Of a stretch of DNA of 27,066 nucleotides, positions 8,030 to 15,507 are shown piece after piece (the first letter of the stretch is position 1; each line of letters begins with the position of its first letter). Source of the stretch: an uncultured Holdemanella sp. (lineage in GTDB: Bacteria > Bacillota_I > Bacilli_A > Erysipelotrichales > Erysipelotrichaceae). Under the pieces are notes generated by a model that saw only the letters and a list, made by a program, of their open reading frames with translations, did no database searches and was not told the DNA's origin. A program made the translations under genes and the position numbers. The DNA is taken from positions 1-27,066 of the forward strand of contig NZ_CAKVMR010000029.1 in NCBI RefSeq assembly GCF_934772795.1, read 5' to 3'.

Positions 8030-9984
8030 TCGAAGTCGAAAAAAGAGATGGTTCCATAGTTGGTTTTGATTCGTCAAAAATCTTTTCGGCCATATCCAAA
8101 GCGTTTGATTCTTTACATATGGAAAAAGATGATGCGATCATCAATCTGTTGGTGCTTAGAGCGACAGCGGATTTTCAAACGAAGATCAAAGACAATCGCA
8201 TTAGTGTAGAAATGATTCAGGATAGTGTTGAAAAAACGTTATCAGAATCTGGCTATTATCCGGTCGCAAAGACGTATATTTTATATCGTAAACAAAGAGA
8301 GAATGTGCGTAAGATTCAATCGACGGCCAATGAATATATTCATTTAGTCAATTCGTATCTGCATGATAATATTTCTTTGGAAGATGAAAACTCCATGGCT
8401 ACATATTCTGTGGGAGGTTTGATTCTTTCCAATTCAGGTATGATCACTTCGAATTATTGGTTGAGTGAAGTGTATGATGCCCAAATTACCAACGCACATA
8501 AAAATGGGGATCTATATATACATAATATCAATATGTTGACAGGATGCAGTGCAGGCTGGTCTTTGGAAGATTTGATTTTAAAAGGACTTCCTTCTGTAAA
8601 TAAGATGATTTCATCCCTTCCTGCCAAACATTTATCTACGTTATGTAATCAGATGGTCAACTTTCTAGGTATCATGCAGAATGAATGGGCCAGTGCACAA
8701 TCTTTAGCGCATTTTGATACGTTACTCGTACCTTTTATTCATCAGGACAAGTTATCTGTCAAAATGGTGAGTGATTGTCTAGAAAGCTTTATATATGGAA
8801 TAAATATACCTTCAAGGTGGGGAACTCAAGCGCCTTTTAGCCAGATTACTCTGGATTGGAATGTTCCAAAAGAGTTTATAAACAAAAAGGCCATTGTAGC
8901 TGGATGTGAATGTGATTTTACATATGGAGATTGTCAAAAGGAAATGAAGATTTTACATGATGCCTTATTTGAAGTTATCAATAAGGGAGATATTTCGGGT
9001 CGTGGTTTTCAATTTCCAATTATTGCCCTTTACTTACATTCAGATTTTGATTGGATGCATGAAGAAGAGTTATTTAAGGCTTGTGCCAAATATGGAACGC
9101 CTTATTTTTTGACCAAAGAAAAGAAGGATGTCGAAGGTTATTTTGGCTATAAACCTTTGTGTGGAAGTATGGGGATTGTGACATTGAACTTAGTTCGCTT
9201 AGCCTATCTTTCAAGTAGTAAGGAAGATTTCTTTAAGCGTTTAGATAATTTAAGTGATGTAGCGCTTCGTTCTTTTGAAGTCAAACGACAAGTGTTGAAT
9301 CAATTATTGGAAGCGGGTTTATATCCTTATACCAAGGCTTATATATCGGATTTTAATGATTACTATGGTACTTTAGGTATTGTGGGTATGAATGAGGCTT
9401 GTTTGAATGCGAATTGGTTAAAGAAAGATTTGATGGAGAAGGATGCACAAATCTTTTCTATGGAAGTATTAGAGTTTTTAAACCAGAAGCTTTTAAATCA
9501 AAGTCAAAAAGTCAATCTAGAGGCTACGCCTGCAGAAAGTGTATGTACGCATTTTGCCCAAATTGATCAGGAATTGTATCCGGAAATCATCAGTTATGGG
9601 TATTATACGAATTCAACGCATTTAGATGTTGCCAGTACGGATGATGTCTTTGAGGCTTTAAAGATACAAGAAGAATTTCAAAATCAATATAGTGGAGCCA
9701 CTTCCTTTCCGGTCTTTATTGATCATGGAATCGAAGATTGGAAGATGGCAGCTTTACTTGTGAAGACCATTTATGAAAACTATGATGTGCCGGTATTCAC
9801 AATTACGCCAACGTATTCGGTTTGCGAAGAACATGGCTATATTTTGGGGCATCAAGAGGTTTGTCCAAAGTGTTCAAAGCCAACAGAAATCTATTCTCGT
9901 ATTTCGGGATATTATCGAAACTTAGAGGATTGGAATGAGGGTAAACAAAAAGAGTTTTCAAGAAGAAAGACGTATTCGATTTAA
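8026..9984 (+). CDS. nrdD: Anaerobic (class III) ribonucleoside-triphosphate reductase
   Basis: Oxygen-sensitive glycyl-radical enzyme making dNTPs from NTPs in the cytosol. The 652-aa protein begins with an ATP-cone (residues ~1-95, VEKRDGSIVGFDSSKI), a site for allosteric activity control. A conserved active-site segment has Cys174 (TGCSAGWSLEDL). A barrel segment follows with Cys379 (KPLCGSMGIVTLNL). The C-terminal zinc site is Cys600-x2-His603 with Cys613-x2-Cys616. The radical Gly628 lies in SRISGYYRNLEDWNEGK. The loop before GSMGIVTLNL is short and lacks the CCRL-type motif I would expect in common NrdD groups, so this may be a minor subgroup. The start overlaps the activase stop, and GGGG in AAGGGGGAATC precedes it. 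Translational coupling is likely. proC follows 11 nt later. Confidence 0.95.
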   Translation: MIEVEKRDGSIVGFDSSKIFSAISKAFDSLHMEKDDAIINLLVLRATADFQTKIKDNRISVEMIQDSVEKTLSESGYYPVAKTYILYRKQRENVRKIQSTANEYIHLVNSYLHDNISLEDENSMATYSVGGLILSNSGMITSNYWLSEVYDAQITNAHKNGDLYIHNINMLTGCSAGWSLEDLILKGLPSVNKMISSLPAKHLSTLCNQMVNFLGIMQNEWASAQSLAHFDTLLVPFIHQDKLSVKMVSDCLESFIYGINIPSRWGTQAPFSQITLDWNVPKEFINKKAIVAGCECDFTYGDCQKEMKILHDALFEVINKGDISGRGFQFPIIALYLHSDFDWMHEEELFKACAKYGTPYFLTKEKKDVEGYFGYKPLCGSMGIVTLNLVRLAYLSSSKEDFFKRLDNLSDVALRSFEVKRQVLNQLLEAGLYPYTKAYISDFNDYYGTLGIVGMNEACLNANWLKKDLMEKDAQIFSMEVLEFLNQKLLNQSQKVNLEATPAESVCTHFAQIDQELYPEIISYGYYTNSTHLDVASTDDVFEALKIQEEFQNQYSGATSFPVFIDHGIEDWKMAALLVKTIYENYDVPVFTITPTYSVCEEHGYILGHQEVCPKCSKPTEIYSRISGYYRNLEDWNEGKQKEFSRRKTYSI

Positions 9985-9995
9985 GGAGGGAAAAG

Positions 9996-10802
9996 ATGAG
10001 AGAAACAATAGGATTTATTGGGGCTGGAAACATGGGTGGTGCCATGATTGAAGGGATTGCCAAGAATCAATTATTTAATACAATTTGGGTGTGTGATCAT
10101 CACCAAGAAAATTTGGATCGTTTCCATGAGAAGTATGGGGTGAATACTTCATTGGATGAAAAAACAGTAGCACAAAATAGTGATGTATTGGTCTTAAGTG
10201 TAAAGCCTAAGCATTATCCAAAGTTGATTGAAACAATCAAGGACAGTGTTAAGTCGGATGTCATTATTGTGGATATTGCGGCAGGAATAACTATTTTGGA
10301 TGTGAAGAAATATTTTGGCAAAGACCTAAAGGTGATTAAGGCAATGCCAAATACGCCAGCTTTAGTTCTTCAAGCGATGAGTGCCATTTCTTTTGATGAC
10401 AAAGTAACAGAAGAAGATAAGGCATGCATTACATCGATTTTTAATAGTTTTGGAAAATGCGAAGTTGTCGAAGAAACAATGATGGATGCCGTAACCAGTG
10501 TGAGTGGTTCAAGTCCTGCCTATGTATTTATGTTTATTGAGGCAATGGCTGATGCAGCTGTAGCCCAAGGATTACCAAGAAATAAGGCATATACATTTGC
10601 GGCACAGGCTGTTTTAGGTAGTGCCCAGATGGTCTTAGAAACAGGTATGCATCCGGGTGCTTTAAAAGATATGGTATGTTCTCCAGGTGGAACTACGATT
10701 GATGCGGTTTGTGAGCTAGAAAGAATGGGCTTTAGAGCGAGTGTGGAATCGGCTATGCGTGTTTGTGGTGAAAAATCAAAGAAGATGACGGAGGGAAAAT
10801 AA
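9996..10802 (+). CDS. proC: Pyrroline-5-carboxylate reductase
   Basis: Reduces 1-pyrroline-5-carboxylate to L-proline with NAD(P)H, the last step of proline synthesis. The 268-aa length is standard. The N-terminal Rossmann fold shows GFIGAGNMGGAM (residues ~5-16), then SVKPK and AMPNTPAL. The C-terminal dimer domain shows GSSPAYVFMFIEAMADA and the family signature CSPGGTTIDAV. AAGGAGGG sits 5-9 nt before ATG 9996. It is 11 nt after nrdD and 3 nt before the next gene, so it is probably co-transcribed with the nrd genes. No proA or proB is in the window. Confidence 0.95.
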   Translation: MRETIGFIGAGNMGGAMIEGIAKNQLFNTIWVCDHHQENLDRFHEKYGVNTSLDEKTVAQNSDVLVLSVKPKHYPKLIETIKDSVKSDVIIVDIAAGITILDVKKYFGKDLKVIKAMPNTPALVLQAMSAISFDDKVTEEDKACITSIFNSFGKCEVVEETMMDAVTSVSGSSPAYVFMFIEAMADAAVAQGLPRNKAYTFAAQAVLGSAQMVLETGMHPGALKDMVCSPGGTTIDAVCELERMGFRASVESAMRVCGEKSKKMTEGK

Positions 10803-10805
10803 GTT

Positions 10806-12095
10806 ATGAAAAATATTTGTATCGGATTATTTGAGGGGGAAACTTTACCGGAGAGTTTAGCGGCTTTTAAAGATGTAAAGTTGGATTTAGAGTTTGGTAA
10901 GGTGACTACGATTTATACATTAAATCAATTGGATTGTGAAAAGGTTGTTGTCGTTGGTTTGGGTGATGGCAAAAAGAATATCAAGGAAGCTTTTAGTAAA
11001 GTAGAGGCGGATGATTATTTAGTGTATGTCACTGAAAATACGGCGTATGCGGCTGGTTTTGGCTTAGTGTATGGGGCTTATAGCTATAAAGAGACGAAGG
11101 TGTATGATTTAGAGAGTGATGGTTTTAAGGAAGAATTTGAAAAAGGTAAAACGGTTGCTCGTATTGTGAATCATGCGCGTGAAATGAGTGATATGCCCGC
11201 AAACTTTTTAACACCGGATCATTTGGTGGATGAAGCGAAAATGGTGGCTGAAAAGTATGGTATGGAAATTGAAGTTTTAGCCGAAAAGGATTTAGAAGAA
11301 ATTGGTGCTGGTGCTCTTTTAGCGGTCAATCAAGGATCGGATAGACCTTGTTTTATGGTGGTGATTCGCTATGATGGTGGTAAGGAAGACGAAGACTATA
11401 CAGCTCTTGTTGGTAAGGGTCTTACATATGATGCGGGTGGCTACAATATCAAATCGAAAATGCATGGTATGAAGTATGATATGTGTGGAGCTGCCAATAT
11501 GCTTTGTGCTTTAGAGCTATTAGCGGAATTAAAAGTGGAAAAGAATGTTGTGTGTGTTTTACCAATTACTGAAAATAAAATCAATGGACATGGCTTTGTC
11601 GATGGGGATGTGATCACAAGTTTAAGTGGTAAAACGATTGAGGTCACAAATACGGATGCCGAAGGAAGATTGATTTTGGCCGATGCCTTGACAATGGCTC
11701 AAAAATTAGGTGCGACTCGTGTCATTGATATGGCGACTTTAACGGGTGCTTGTGTACGTGCTTTGGGTAGTACATATACGGGAATCTTTAGTAATGATGA
11801 TAGTTTCTATTTGCCTTTCTTAGGAGCTTCTAAAGCTACAAAAGAACAGATTTGGCGTTTGCCTGTGGATGAATATTTCCATTCAGAATTAAAGTGTTCT
11901 AAGGTAGCGGATATTATCAACTCAAAGACTTTGGGGGGTAATGCAAGTTTAGCTGCGGCTTTCTTGGAGGAGTTTATTGAAGAAGGCACGAAGTGGATCC
12001 ATTTGGATATTGCAGGAACGAGCGATAAGGATGAAGTGGCTACGGGTGTCATGATTGAGACAATTGTTCATTTCTTTGAAAATGAATGTAAATAA
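10806..12095 (+). CDS. Leucyl aminopeptidase, peptidase family M17
   Basis: Cytosolic two-metal exopeptidase that removes N-terminal residues during peptide turnover. The catalytic domain covers roughly residues 130-425: metal-binding Lys204 and Asp209 in VGKGLTYDAGG, DMCGAA downstream, and the M17 signature NTDAEGRLILADAL (282-295) with Asp284, Glu286 and Arg288. At 429 aa it is shorter than the common ~500-aa PepA because the N-terminal macro-like domain is reduced. GGAGGG inside the end of proC serves as its ribosome binding site. It is the last gene of the nrd-proC block; no clear terminator follows before the ilvE promoter. Substrate preference cannot be read from the sequence. Confidence 0.92.
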   Translation: MKNICIGLFEGETLPESLAAFKDVKLDLEFGKVTTIYTLNQLDCEKVVVVGLGDGKKNIKEAFSKVEADDYLVYVTENTAYAAGFGLVYGAYSYKETKVYDLESDGFKEEFEKGKTVARIVNHAREMSDMPANFLTPDHLVDEAKMVAEKYGMEIEVLAEKDLEEIGAGALLAVNQGSDRPCFMVVIRYDGGKEDEDYTALVGKGLTYDAGGYNIKSKMHGMKYDMCGAANMLCALELLAELKVEKNVVCVLPITENKINGHGFVDGDVITSLSGKTIEVTNTDAEGRLILADALTMAQKLGATRVIDMATLTGACVRALGSTYTGIFSNDDSFYLPFLGASKATKEQIWRLPVDEYFHSELKCSKVADIINSKTLGGNASLAAAFLEEFIEEGTKWIHLDIAGTSDKDEVATGVMIETIVHFFENECK

Positions 12096-12106
12096 AATGT
12101 AACCTA

Positions 12107-12135
12107 TTGAAATCATTTACAGAACGTGATATTAT
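12107..12135 (+). promoter_or_regulatory. ilvE promoter
   Basis: TTGAAA (12107-12112), a 17-base spacer and TATTAT (12130-12135). AGAGGA lies 6 nt before ATG 12164. The leader is about 20 nt, too short for a T-box or a leader-peptide attenuator. Confidence 0.75.
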
Positions 12136-12163
12136 CATACGTGTTTAGAAAAGAGGACAAATT

Positions 12164-13225
12164 ATGGAAGTACAATTTGTAGAAAGTAAAAACTTAAAAG
12201 AAAAACCAACTGGAGCTTTAGGCTTTGGTAAATATTACACAGACTATATGTTTGTGATGGATTGGGATGCTGGTCAAGAATGGCATGATGCAAGAGTCGT
12301 ACCATATGGACCATTGGAATTCGATCCAGCAAGTATGGTATTGCACTATGCACAGGAAACTTTTGAAGGTATGAAGGCGTATCGTACAAAGGATGGTAAG
12401 GTTCAATTGTTTAGACCTGAAATGAATGCGAAGCGTTTTGCGAACTCCAATAAACGTTTGAGTATGCCTACTTTACCAGTGGATATGTTTGTGGATGCCG
12501 TAAAGACAATCGTTAAGTATTCTGAAGACTGGATTCCAACTGGTGAGGGTGAATCTTTATATATTCGTCCATTCATGTTTGCGACAGAAGCTGCGATTGG
12601 TGTACATGCGGCAAGTCATTATAAATTTATGATCATCTGTTCTCCAGTAGGTGCTTATTATGCCGAAGGTGTAAACCCTGTTAAGATCTATGTAGAAGAT
12701 GAATATGTTCGTGCTACAAAAGGTGGTACAGGATTTACAAAATGTGGTGGAAACTATGCGGGTAGTTTAGCTGCTCAGGTTAAGGCTGAAGAACTTGGTT
12801 ATTCTCAAGTATTATGGTTGGATGGAGTTCACCGTAAATACATTGAAGAAGTTGGTTCAATGAACGTTATGTTTGAAATTGATAATAAGATTGTGACAGC
12901 TCCATGCGAAGGTACTGTACTTCCTGGTGTTACTCGTGATTCTATTTTACATATCTTAAAAGACTGGGGATATGAAATTGAAGAAAGACATTTGTCTGTG
13001 GATGAATTGATGGAAGCAGGTCACAATGGTAAGCTACAAGAAGCTTGGGGAACTGGAACAGCTGCCGTAATTAGTCCAATTGGTGAATTGTACTACAAGG
13101 GTGATAAAGTGACTGTTTCTGATTTTAAAACAGGTGAATTAACACAAAAACTATATGATACTTTAACAGGTATTCAATGGGGAACTATTGAAGATCCTTA
13201 TGGATGGACTGTTGTAGTTGACTAA
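12164..13225 (+). CDS. ilvE: Branched-chain amino acid aminotransferase
   Basis: PLP-dependent class IV transaminase interconverting Leu, Ile and Val with their 2-oxo acids, using 2-oxoglutarate/glutamate. The 353-aa length fits the larger BCAT group (human BCAT/BsuBcat type, TIGR01123-like). Visible motifs: HYAQETFEGMKAYR, ESLYIRPFMFATE, TKCGGNYAGS with the probable PLP lysine at 193, QVLWLDG, EEVGSMN, and LPGVTRDSIL. It stands alone between its promoter and a clear terminator. No ilvBNCD genes are near, so it could serve synthesis or fermentation of branched-chain amino acids. Confidence 0.95.
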   Translation: MEVQFVESKNLKEKPTGALGFGKYYTDYMFVMDWDAGQEWHDARVVPYGPLEFDPASMVLHYAQETFEGMKAYRTKDGKVQLFRPEMNAKRFANSNKRLSMPTLPVDMFVDAVKTIVKYSEDWIPTGEGESLYIRPFMFATEAAIGVHAASHYKFMIICSPVGAYYAEGVNPVKIYVEDEYVRATKGGTGFTKCGGNYAGSLAAQVKAEELGYSQVLWLDGVHRKYIEEVGSMNVMFEIDNKIVTAPCEGTVLPGVTRDSILHILKDWGYEIEERHLSVDELMEAGHNGKLQEAWGTGTAAVISPIGELYYKGDKVTVSDFKTGELTQKLYDTLTGIQWGTIEDPYGWTVVVD

Positions 13226-13231
13226 TTTAAT

Positions 13232-13261
13232 GAAGGTGTACGTTGTACATCTTCTTTTTTG
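13232..13261 (+). terminator. ilvE intrinsic terminator
   Basis: GAAGGTGTAC (13232-13241) pairs with GTACATCTTC (13245-13254), 10 bp with one G-U pair and a 3-nt loop, followed by TTTTTT. Confidence 0.9.
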
Positions 13262-13288
13262 TTTATTAACTTAAAATTTACATAATCG

Positions 13289-13297
13289 TGATATAAC
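13289..13297 (+). promoter_or_regulatory. Extended -10 promoter element for the small membrane protein
   Basis: TGATATAAC is an extended -10 (TGn plus TATAAC at 13292-13297). No good -35 is seen. It lies 24 nt before ATG 13322, which has AGAAGGG as ribosome binding site. Confidence 0.4.
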
Positions 13298-13321
13298 TGA
13301 GTAAAAGAAAGAAGGGTTCTT

Positions 13322-13507
13322 ATGAAAGGTATATGGTTGATTGTAGTAGGGAATATATTATATTTGGCTTCAATGATATTTGGTGGTAATGAAACAAGTA
13401 ACTTTGGTGATTTTTCAAGTGGTGTATTGATTGGATTATCACTTGGATGTAACTTAATAGGAATTATCTTGGCTGTAAAAGAGATTAAATCAAATAAAAA
13501 AATATAG
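13322..13507 (+). CDS. Small two-helix membrane protein, unknown
   Basis: A 61-aa protein I do not recognise. Residues ~3-20 (GIWLIVVGNILYLASMIF) and ~34-52 (GVLIGLSLGCNLIGIILAV) are hydrophobic helices joined by a polar loop (GGNETSNFGDFSS). The tail is lysine-rich (KEIKSNKKI), suggesting a hairpin topology with a cytoplasmic C-terminus. AAGAAGGG 7 nt before the ATG, a possible promoter and a small hairpin after the stop support a real gene. It is short, so partner binding or a simple membrane role cannot be separated. Confidence 0.7.
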   Translation: MKGIWLIVVGNILYLASMIFGGNETSNFGDFSSGVLIGLSLGCNLIGIILAVKEIKSNKKI

Positions 13508-13535
13508 AGTATCCTTATTGATTTGGTTCATATTT

Positions 13536-13555
13536 GAGGCTGTTGCCTTTTTTTA
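13536..13555 (+). terminator. Small hairpin terminator after the 61-aa gene
   Basis: AGGC-TGTT-GCCT followed by seven T. The stem is only 4-5 bp, so it is likely weak. Confidence 0.5.
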
Positions 13556-13573
13556 TATGTATCCACGAAGAAT

Positions 13574-14323
13574 GTGTTTTATTTGTTGAACTTTACATAT
13601 ATAGGCACTTGTATTGGTGTTGGTACAAGTTTAATGTCTTCTAAAAATAAGTATGCCAGAAACTTTGTGCAGCTTTCTGTAGGATCGTATATGTTAATTT
13701 ATTTAGGAATTATTTGTCGCGAAAATATGCAGATCGAAGGCTTTTGGTATTACTTGTTTCTAGGTGTATTTGAGGCGGCAACCATTCATTATTTTGTCGC
13801 AAAGATTGCGGGTCCATTATTTTTTGGACGTGGCTGGTGTGGCTATGCTTGTTGGACAGGGATGATTTTGGATCTGCTTCCTTTTAAAGAGGGACCACAT
13901 AAGCGGTTACGTATAGGTCGGATTCGATATGTCTTATTTGTGGTATCGTTTATATACGTATTCTTGTTGTTTGTATTTCATGTGAATGATTTAGAAAATA
14001 TCTTATTTTATTCGTTCATCATTGGCAATATCATTTACTATGTTTTAGGGATTGGAATGGCTTTTGTGCTGAAAGATAATCGAGCTTTCTGTAAGTACAT
14101 TTGTCCAGTAACTGTGTTTTTAAAACCGGCAAGTTACTTTTCATATTTAAGAATTAAATGTGATCATGATGTATGTATTGGATGTTTAAAATGTGTAAAT
14201 ACATGTCCTATGGATGTGGATATGTTAGATGATTCAAGAAAGCGTAAGAATGGTACAGAATGTATTTTGTGTTGTCAATGTATTGAGGTTTGTCCCCAAC
14301 ATGCACTGGACATAAAAAAATAG
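13574..14323 (+). CDS. Membrane-bound 4Fe-4S ferredoxin-like protein (NapH/YccM-like)
   Basis: A 249-aa membrane protein with about five hydrophobic segments and a cytosolic C-terminal ferredoxin domain. Membrane-part motifs are GRGWCGYACW and CKYICPVTVFLKP, the Cys-rich loops of the NapH/NosR/CcoG type. Two 4Fe-4S binding sets follow: Cys201-x2-204-x2-207-x3-Cys211-Pro and Cys230-x2-233-x2-236-x3-Cys240-Pro. The family passes electrons between quinone or ferredoxin pools and a partner; no partner is encoded nearby. The frame opens with GTG at 13574, with a poor ribosome binding site (GAAG very close). The first in-frame ATG is at 13634, so the N-terminus is uncertain and may be trimmed. The C-terminal stop codon lies inside a 19-bp repeat that bounds the next island. 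Confidence 0.8.
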   Translation: MFYLLNFTYIGTCIGVGTSLMSSKNKYARNFVQLSVGSYMLIYLGIICRENMQIEGFWYYLFLGVFEAATIHYFVAKIAGPLFFGRGWCGYACWTGMILDLLPFKEGPHKRLRIGRIRYVLFVVSFIYVFLLFVFHVNDLENILFYSFIIGNIIYYVLGIGMAFVLKDNRAFCKYICPVTVFLKPASYFSYLRIKCDHDVCIGCLKCVNTCPMDVDMLDDSRKRKNGTECILCCQCIEVCPQHALDIKK

Positions 14324-14333
14324 AGATTGCTCT
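14315..14333 (+). repeat. Left copy of 19-bp direct repeat bounding the island
   Basis: AAAAAATAGAGATTGCTCT, identical to 16460-16478. It holds the TAG stop (14321-14323) of the preceding gene. Next to it only a weak AGAG-ATTG-CTCT-TTT hairpin remains. Confidence 0.8.
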
Positions 14334-14380
14334 TTTAAGATATTGGAATAGTACAAGAATAAAATGAATCATTAGAAATA

Positions 14381-14408
14381 CCCGTTGTGACATCACAACG
14401 GGATGTTT
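14381..14408 (+). terminator. Stand-alone terminator at the island's left end
   Basis: CCCGTTGTG-ACAT-CACAACGGG, a perfect 9-bp stem (14381-14402), then ATGTTTTTT. It lies 58 nt after the ferredoxin-like gene and has no gene of its own within the island. It may shield the island promoter from read-through. Confidence 0.85.
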
Positions 14409-14472
14409 TTTCGTATAGATGTATAAAAATTGCGGGAAGTTGACGCGTGTGATATTGTGAGTTTGCAGTATA

Positions 14473-14533
14473 TCTTAACTCTGATATTGCATCTTAACTT
14501 AAAAAGAGTTAAAATACAAAAAAAGAGTTAAGA
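14473..14533. promoter_or_regulatory. Concentric four-half-site operator of the toxin-antitoxin module
   Basis: Outer half-sites TCTTAACTCT (14473-14482) and AGAGTTAAGA (14524-14533) are exact reverse complements. Inner half-sites TTAACT (14494-14499) and AGTTAA (14507-14512) share the same centre, 14503. On each side the TTAACT/AGTTAA cores are exactly 19 nt apart. The array overlaps the promoter and reaches the region before the start codon, as expected for autorepression by a DNA-binding antitoxin. Confidence 0.75.
14487..14515 (+). promoter_or_regulatory. Promoter of the toxin-antitoxin module
   Basis: TTGCAT (14487-14492), a 17-base spacer and TAAAAT (14510-14515). Both inner operator half-sites lie in or on this promoter. 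A GGTGGTG ribosome binding site follows before ATG 14548. Confidence 0.6.
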
Positions 14534-14547
14534 ATGGTGGTGAACCT

Positions 14548-15507
14548 ATGGAATATCTCAATAAAGTTCTTGGAATTGAAGTGACTTATGAGAATGTGGA
14601 TTTCAAACATTTGCCTAACTTTATTGTTACACGGTATCGCTTGCAGATGGCTTCTATGAATGGGAAAAAGGTAATTTTCCTTTATCCGAAAACTGAATTG
14701 GAGCAAATTGTAGTGCTGAAAAAGCACATTGCAAGAATACAGAAAAATGAAAATATGCCTATTGTTCTAGTGTTAAAAGAGATTACTTCTCGGCAGAAAG
14801 AATATTTGATTCGTGAGAGAATTCCGTTTATCGTAGAAGGAAGGCAGATCTATTTGCCTTTTATGGCGTTGTATTTGCAACAACGGTGCAATGCCGAAAG
14901 AAAACTACACAAAAAATTACTTCCATCGGCTCAGATGCTTCTATTGCATTTCATTTATGGAGGTGCAAAAGAAATGTCTACAAGTCAGGCTGCAAAAGAC
15001 TTGGAATTGACACCTACTTCAATATCAAGGGCATCGAAACAGCTTGAAGAAACAGGAATGGTGCATATAAAGAAAGTAGGTGTGCAAAGAATTTTGTGTT
15101 CTGAGGATTCTGCGAAAATGCTGTTTAAAAAAGCAGGAGATATACTGCAAAATCCAGTAAAACGAACAATATATATTCCGAAAGGGTTGGTGTCAACAAA
15201 TCTTGTGGAAAGTGGATATTCGGCATTGGCAGAGTATTCCATGCTGAATTCGCCAAACATCAAATGCTATGCAACAGAAAGTATCTCTCAATGGAATGAT
15301 GTTATGACAAATAGTTTACAGGATTCGGCGGAACAAGTGGCCGTAGAAATGTGGAGATACGATCCTCGAAAATTGTCCACACGAAATATTGTAGATGAAC
15401 TTTCACTGGCATTGGCATTGAAAAAAGATGTAGATGAAAGAGTTGAAGAAGCAGTTGAAGAAATGTTAAATGAATTGTGGAGGAAGATAGATGGTTACAG
15501 GAATTGA
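14548..15507 (+). CDS. Winged-helix DNA-binding protein, probable antitoxin/autorepressor
   Basis: A 319-aa protein without a family name I can assign. Residues ~1-115 form an N-terminal domain of mixed strands and helices (FLYPKTELEQIVVLKKH, IPFIVEGRQIYLPF). Residues ~130-190 form a MarR-like winged helix: SAQMLLLHFIYGG, SQAAKDLELTPTSISRASKQL as the helix-turn-helix, then GVQRILCSEDSA as the wing. Residues ~205-319 form a C-terminal domain (SGYSALAEYSML). The 3' end overlaps the nucleotidyltransferase gene by 17 bp. Position, coupling and the palindromic promoter match the logic of AbiEi (antitoxin and repressor of AbiEii), but AbiEi has an N-terminal winged helix, so this is an analogue or a distant relative. 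GGTGGTG precedes ATG 14548. Leu codon CTG is commoner than in neighbouring genes. DNA binding is likely, the antitoxin role inferred. Confidence 0.75.
   Translation: MEYLNKVLGIEVTYENVDFKHLPNFIVTRYRLQMASMNGKKVIFLYPKTELEQIVVLKKHIARIQKNENMPIVLVLKEITSRQKEYLIRERIPFIVEGRQIYLPFMALYLQQRCNAERKLHKKLLPSAQMLLLHFIYGGAKEMSTSQAAKDLELTPTSISRASKQLEETGMVHIKKVGVQRILCSEDSAKMLFKKAGDILQNPVKRTIYIPKGLVSTNLVESGYSALAEYSMLNSPNIKCYATESISQWNDVMTNSLQDSAEQVAVEMWRYDPRKLSTRNIVDELSLALALKKDVDERVEEAVEEMLNELWRKIDGYRN

Noticed and set aside
12096..12163. T-box or attenuator before ilvE
   Set aside because: The predicted leader is only about 20 nt and has no specifier hairpin or antiterminator.
14410..14433. dif-like sequence (TTCGTATAGATGTATAAAAATTG) at the island's left end, suggesting Xer-mediated integration
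   Set aside because: Only the XerC-side half resembles dif. The XerD half does not match, the site is inside rather than at the repeat, and no partner exists at the right end.
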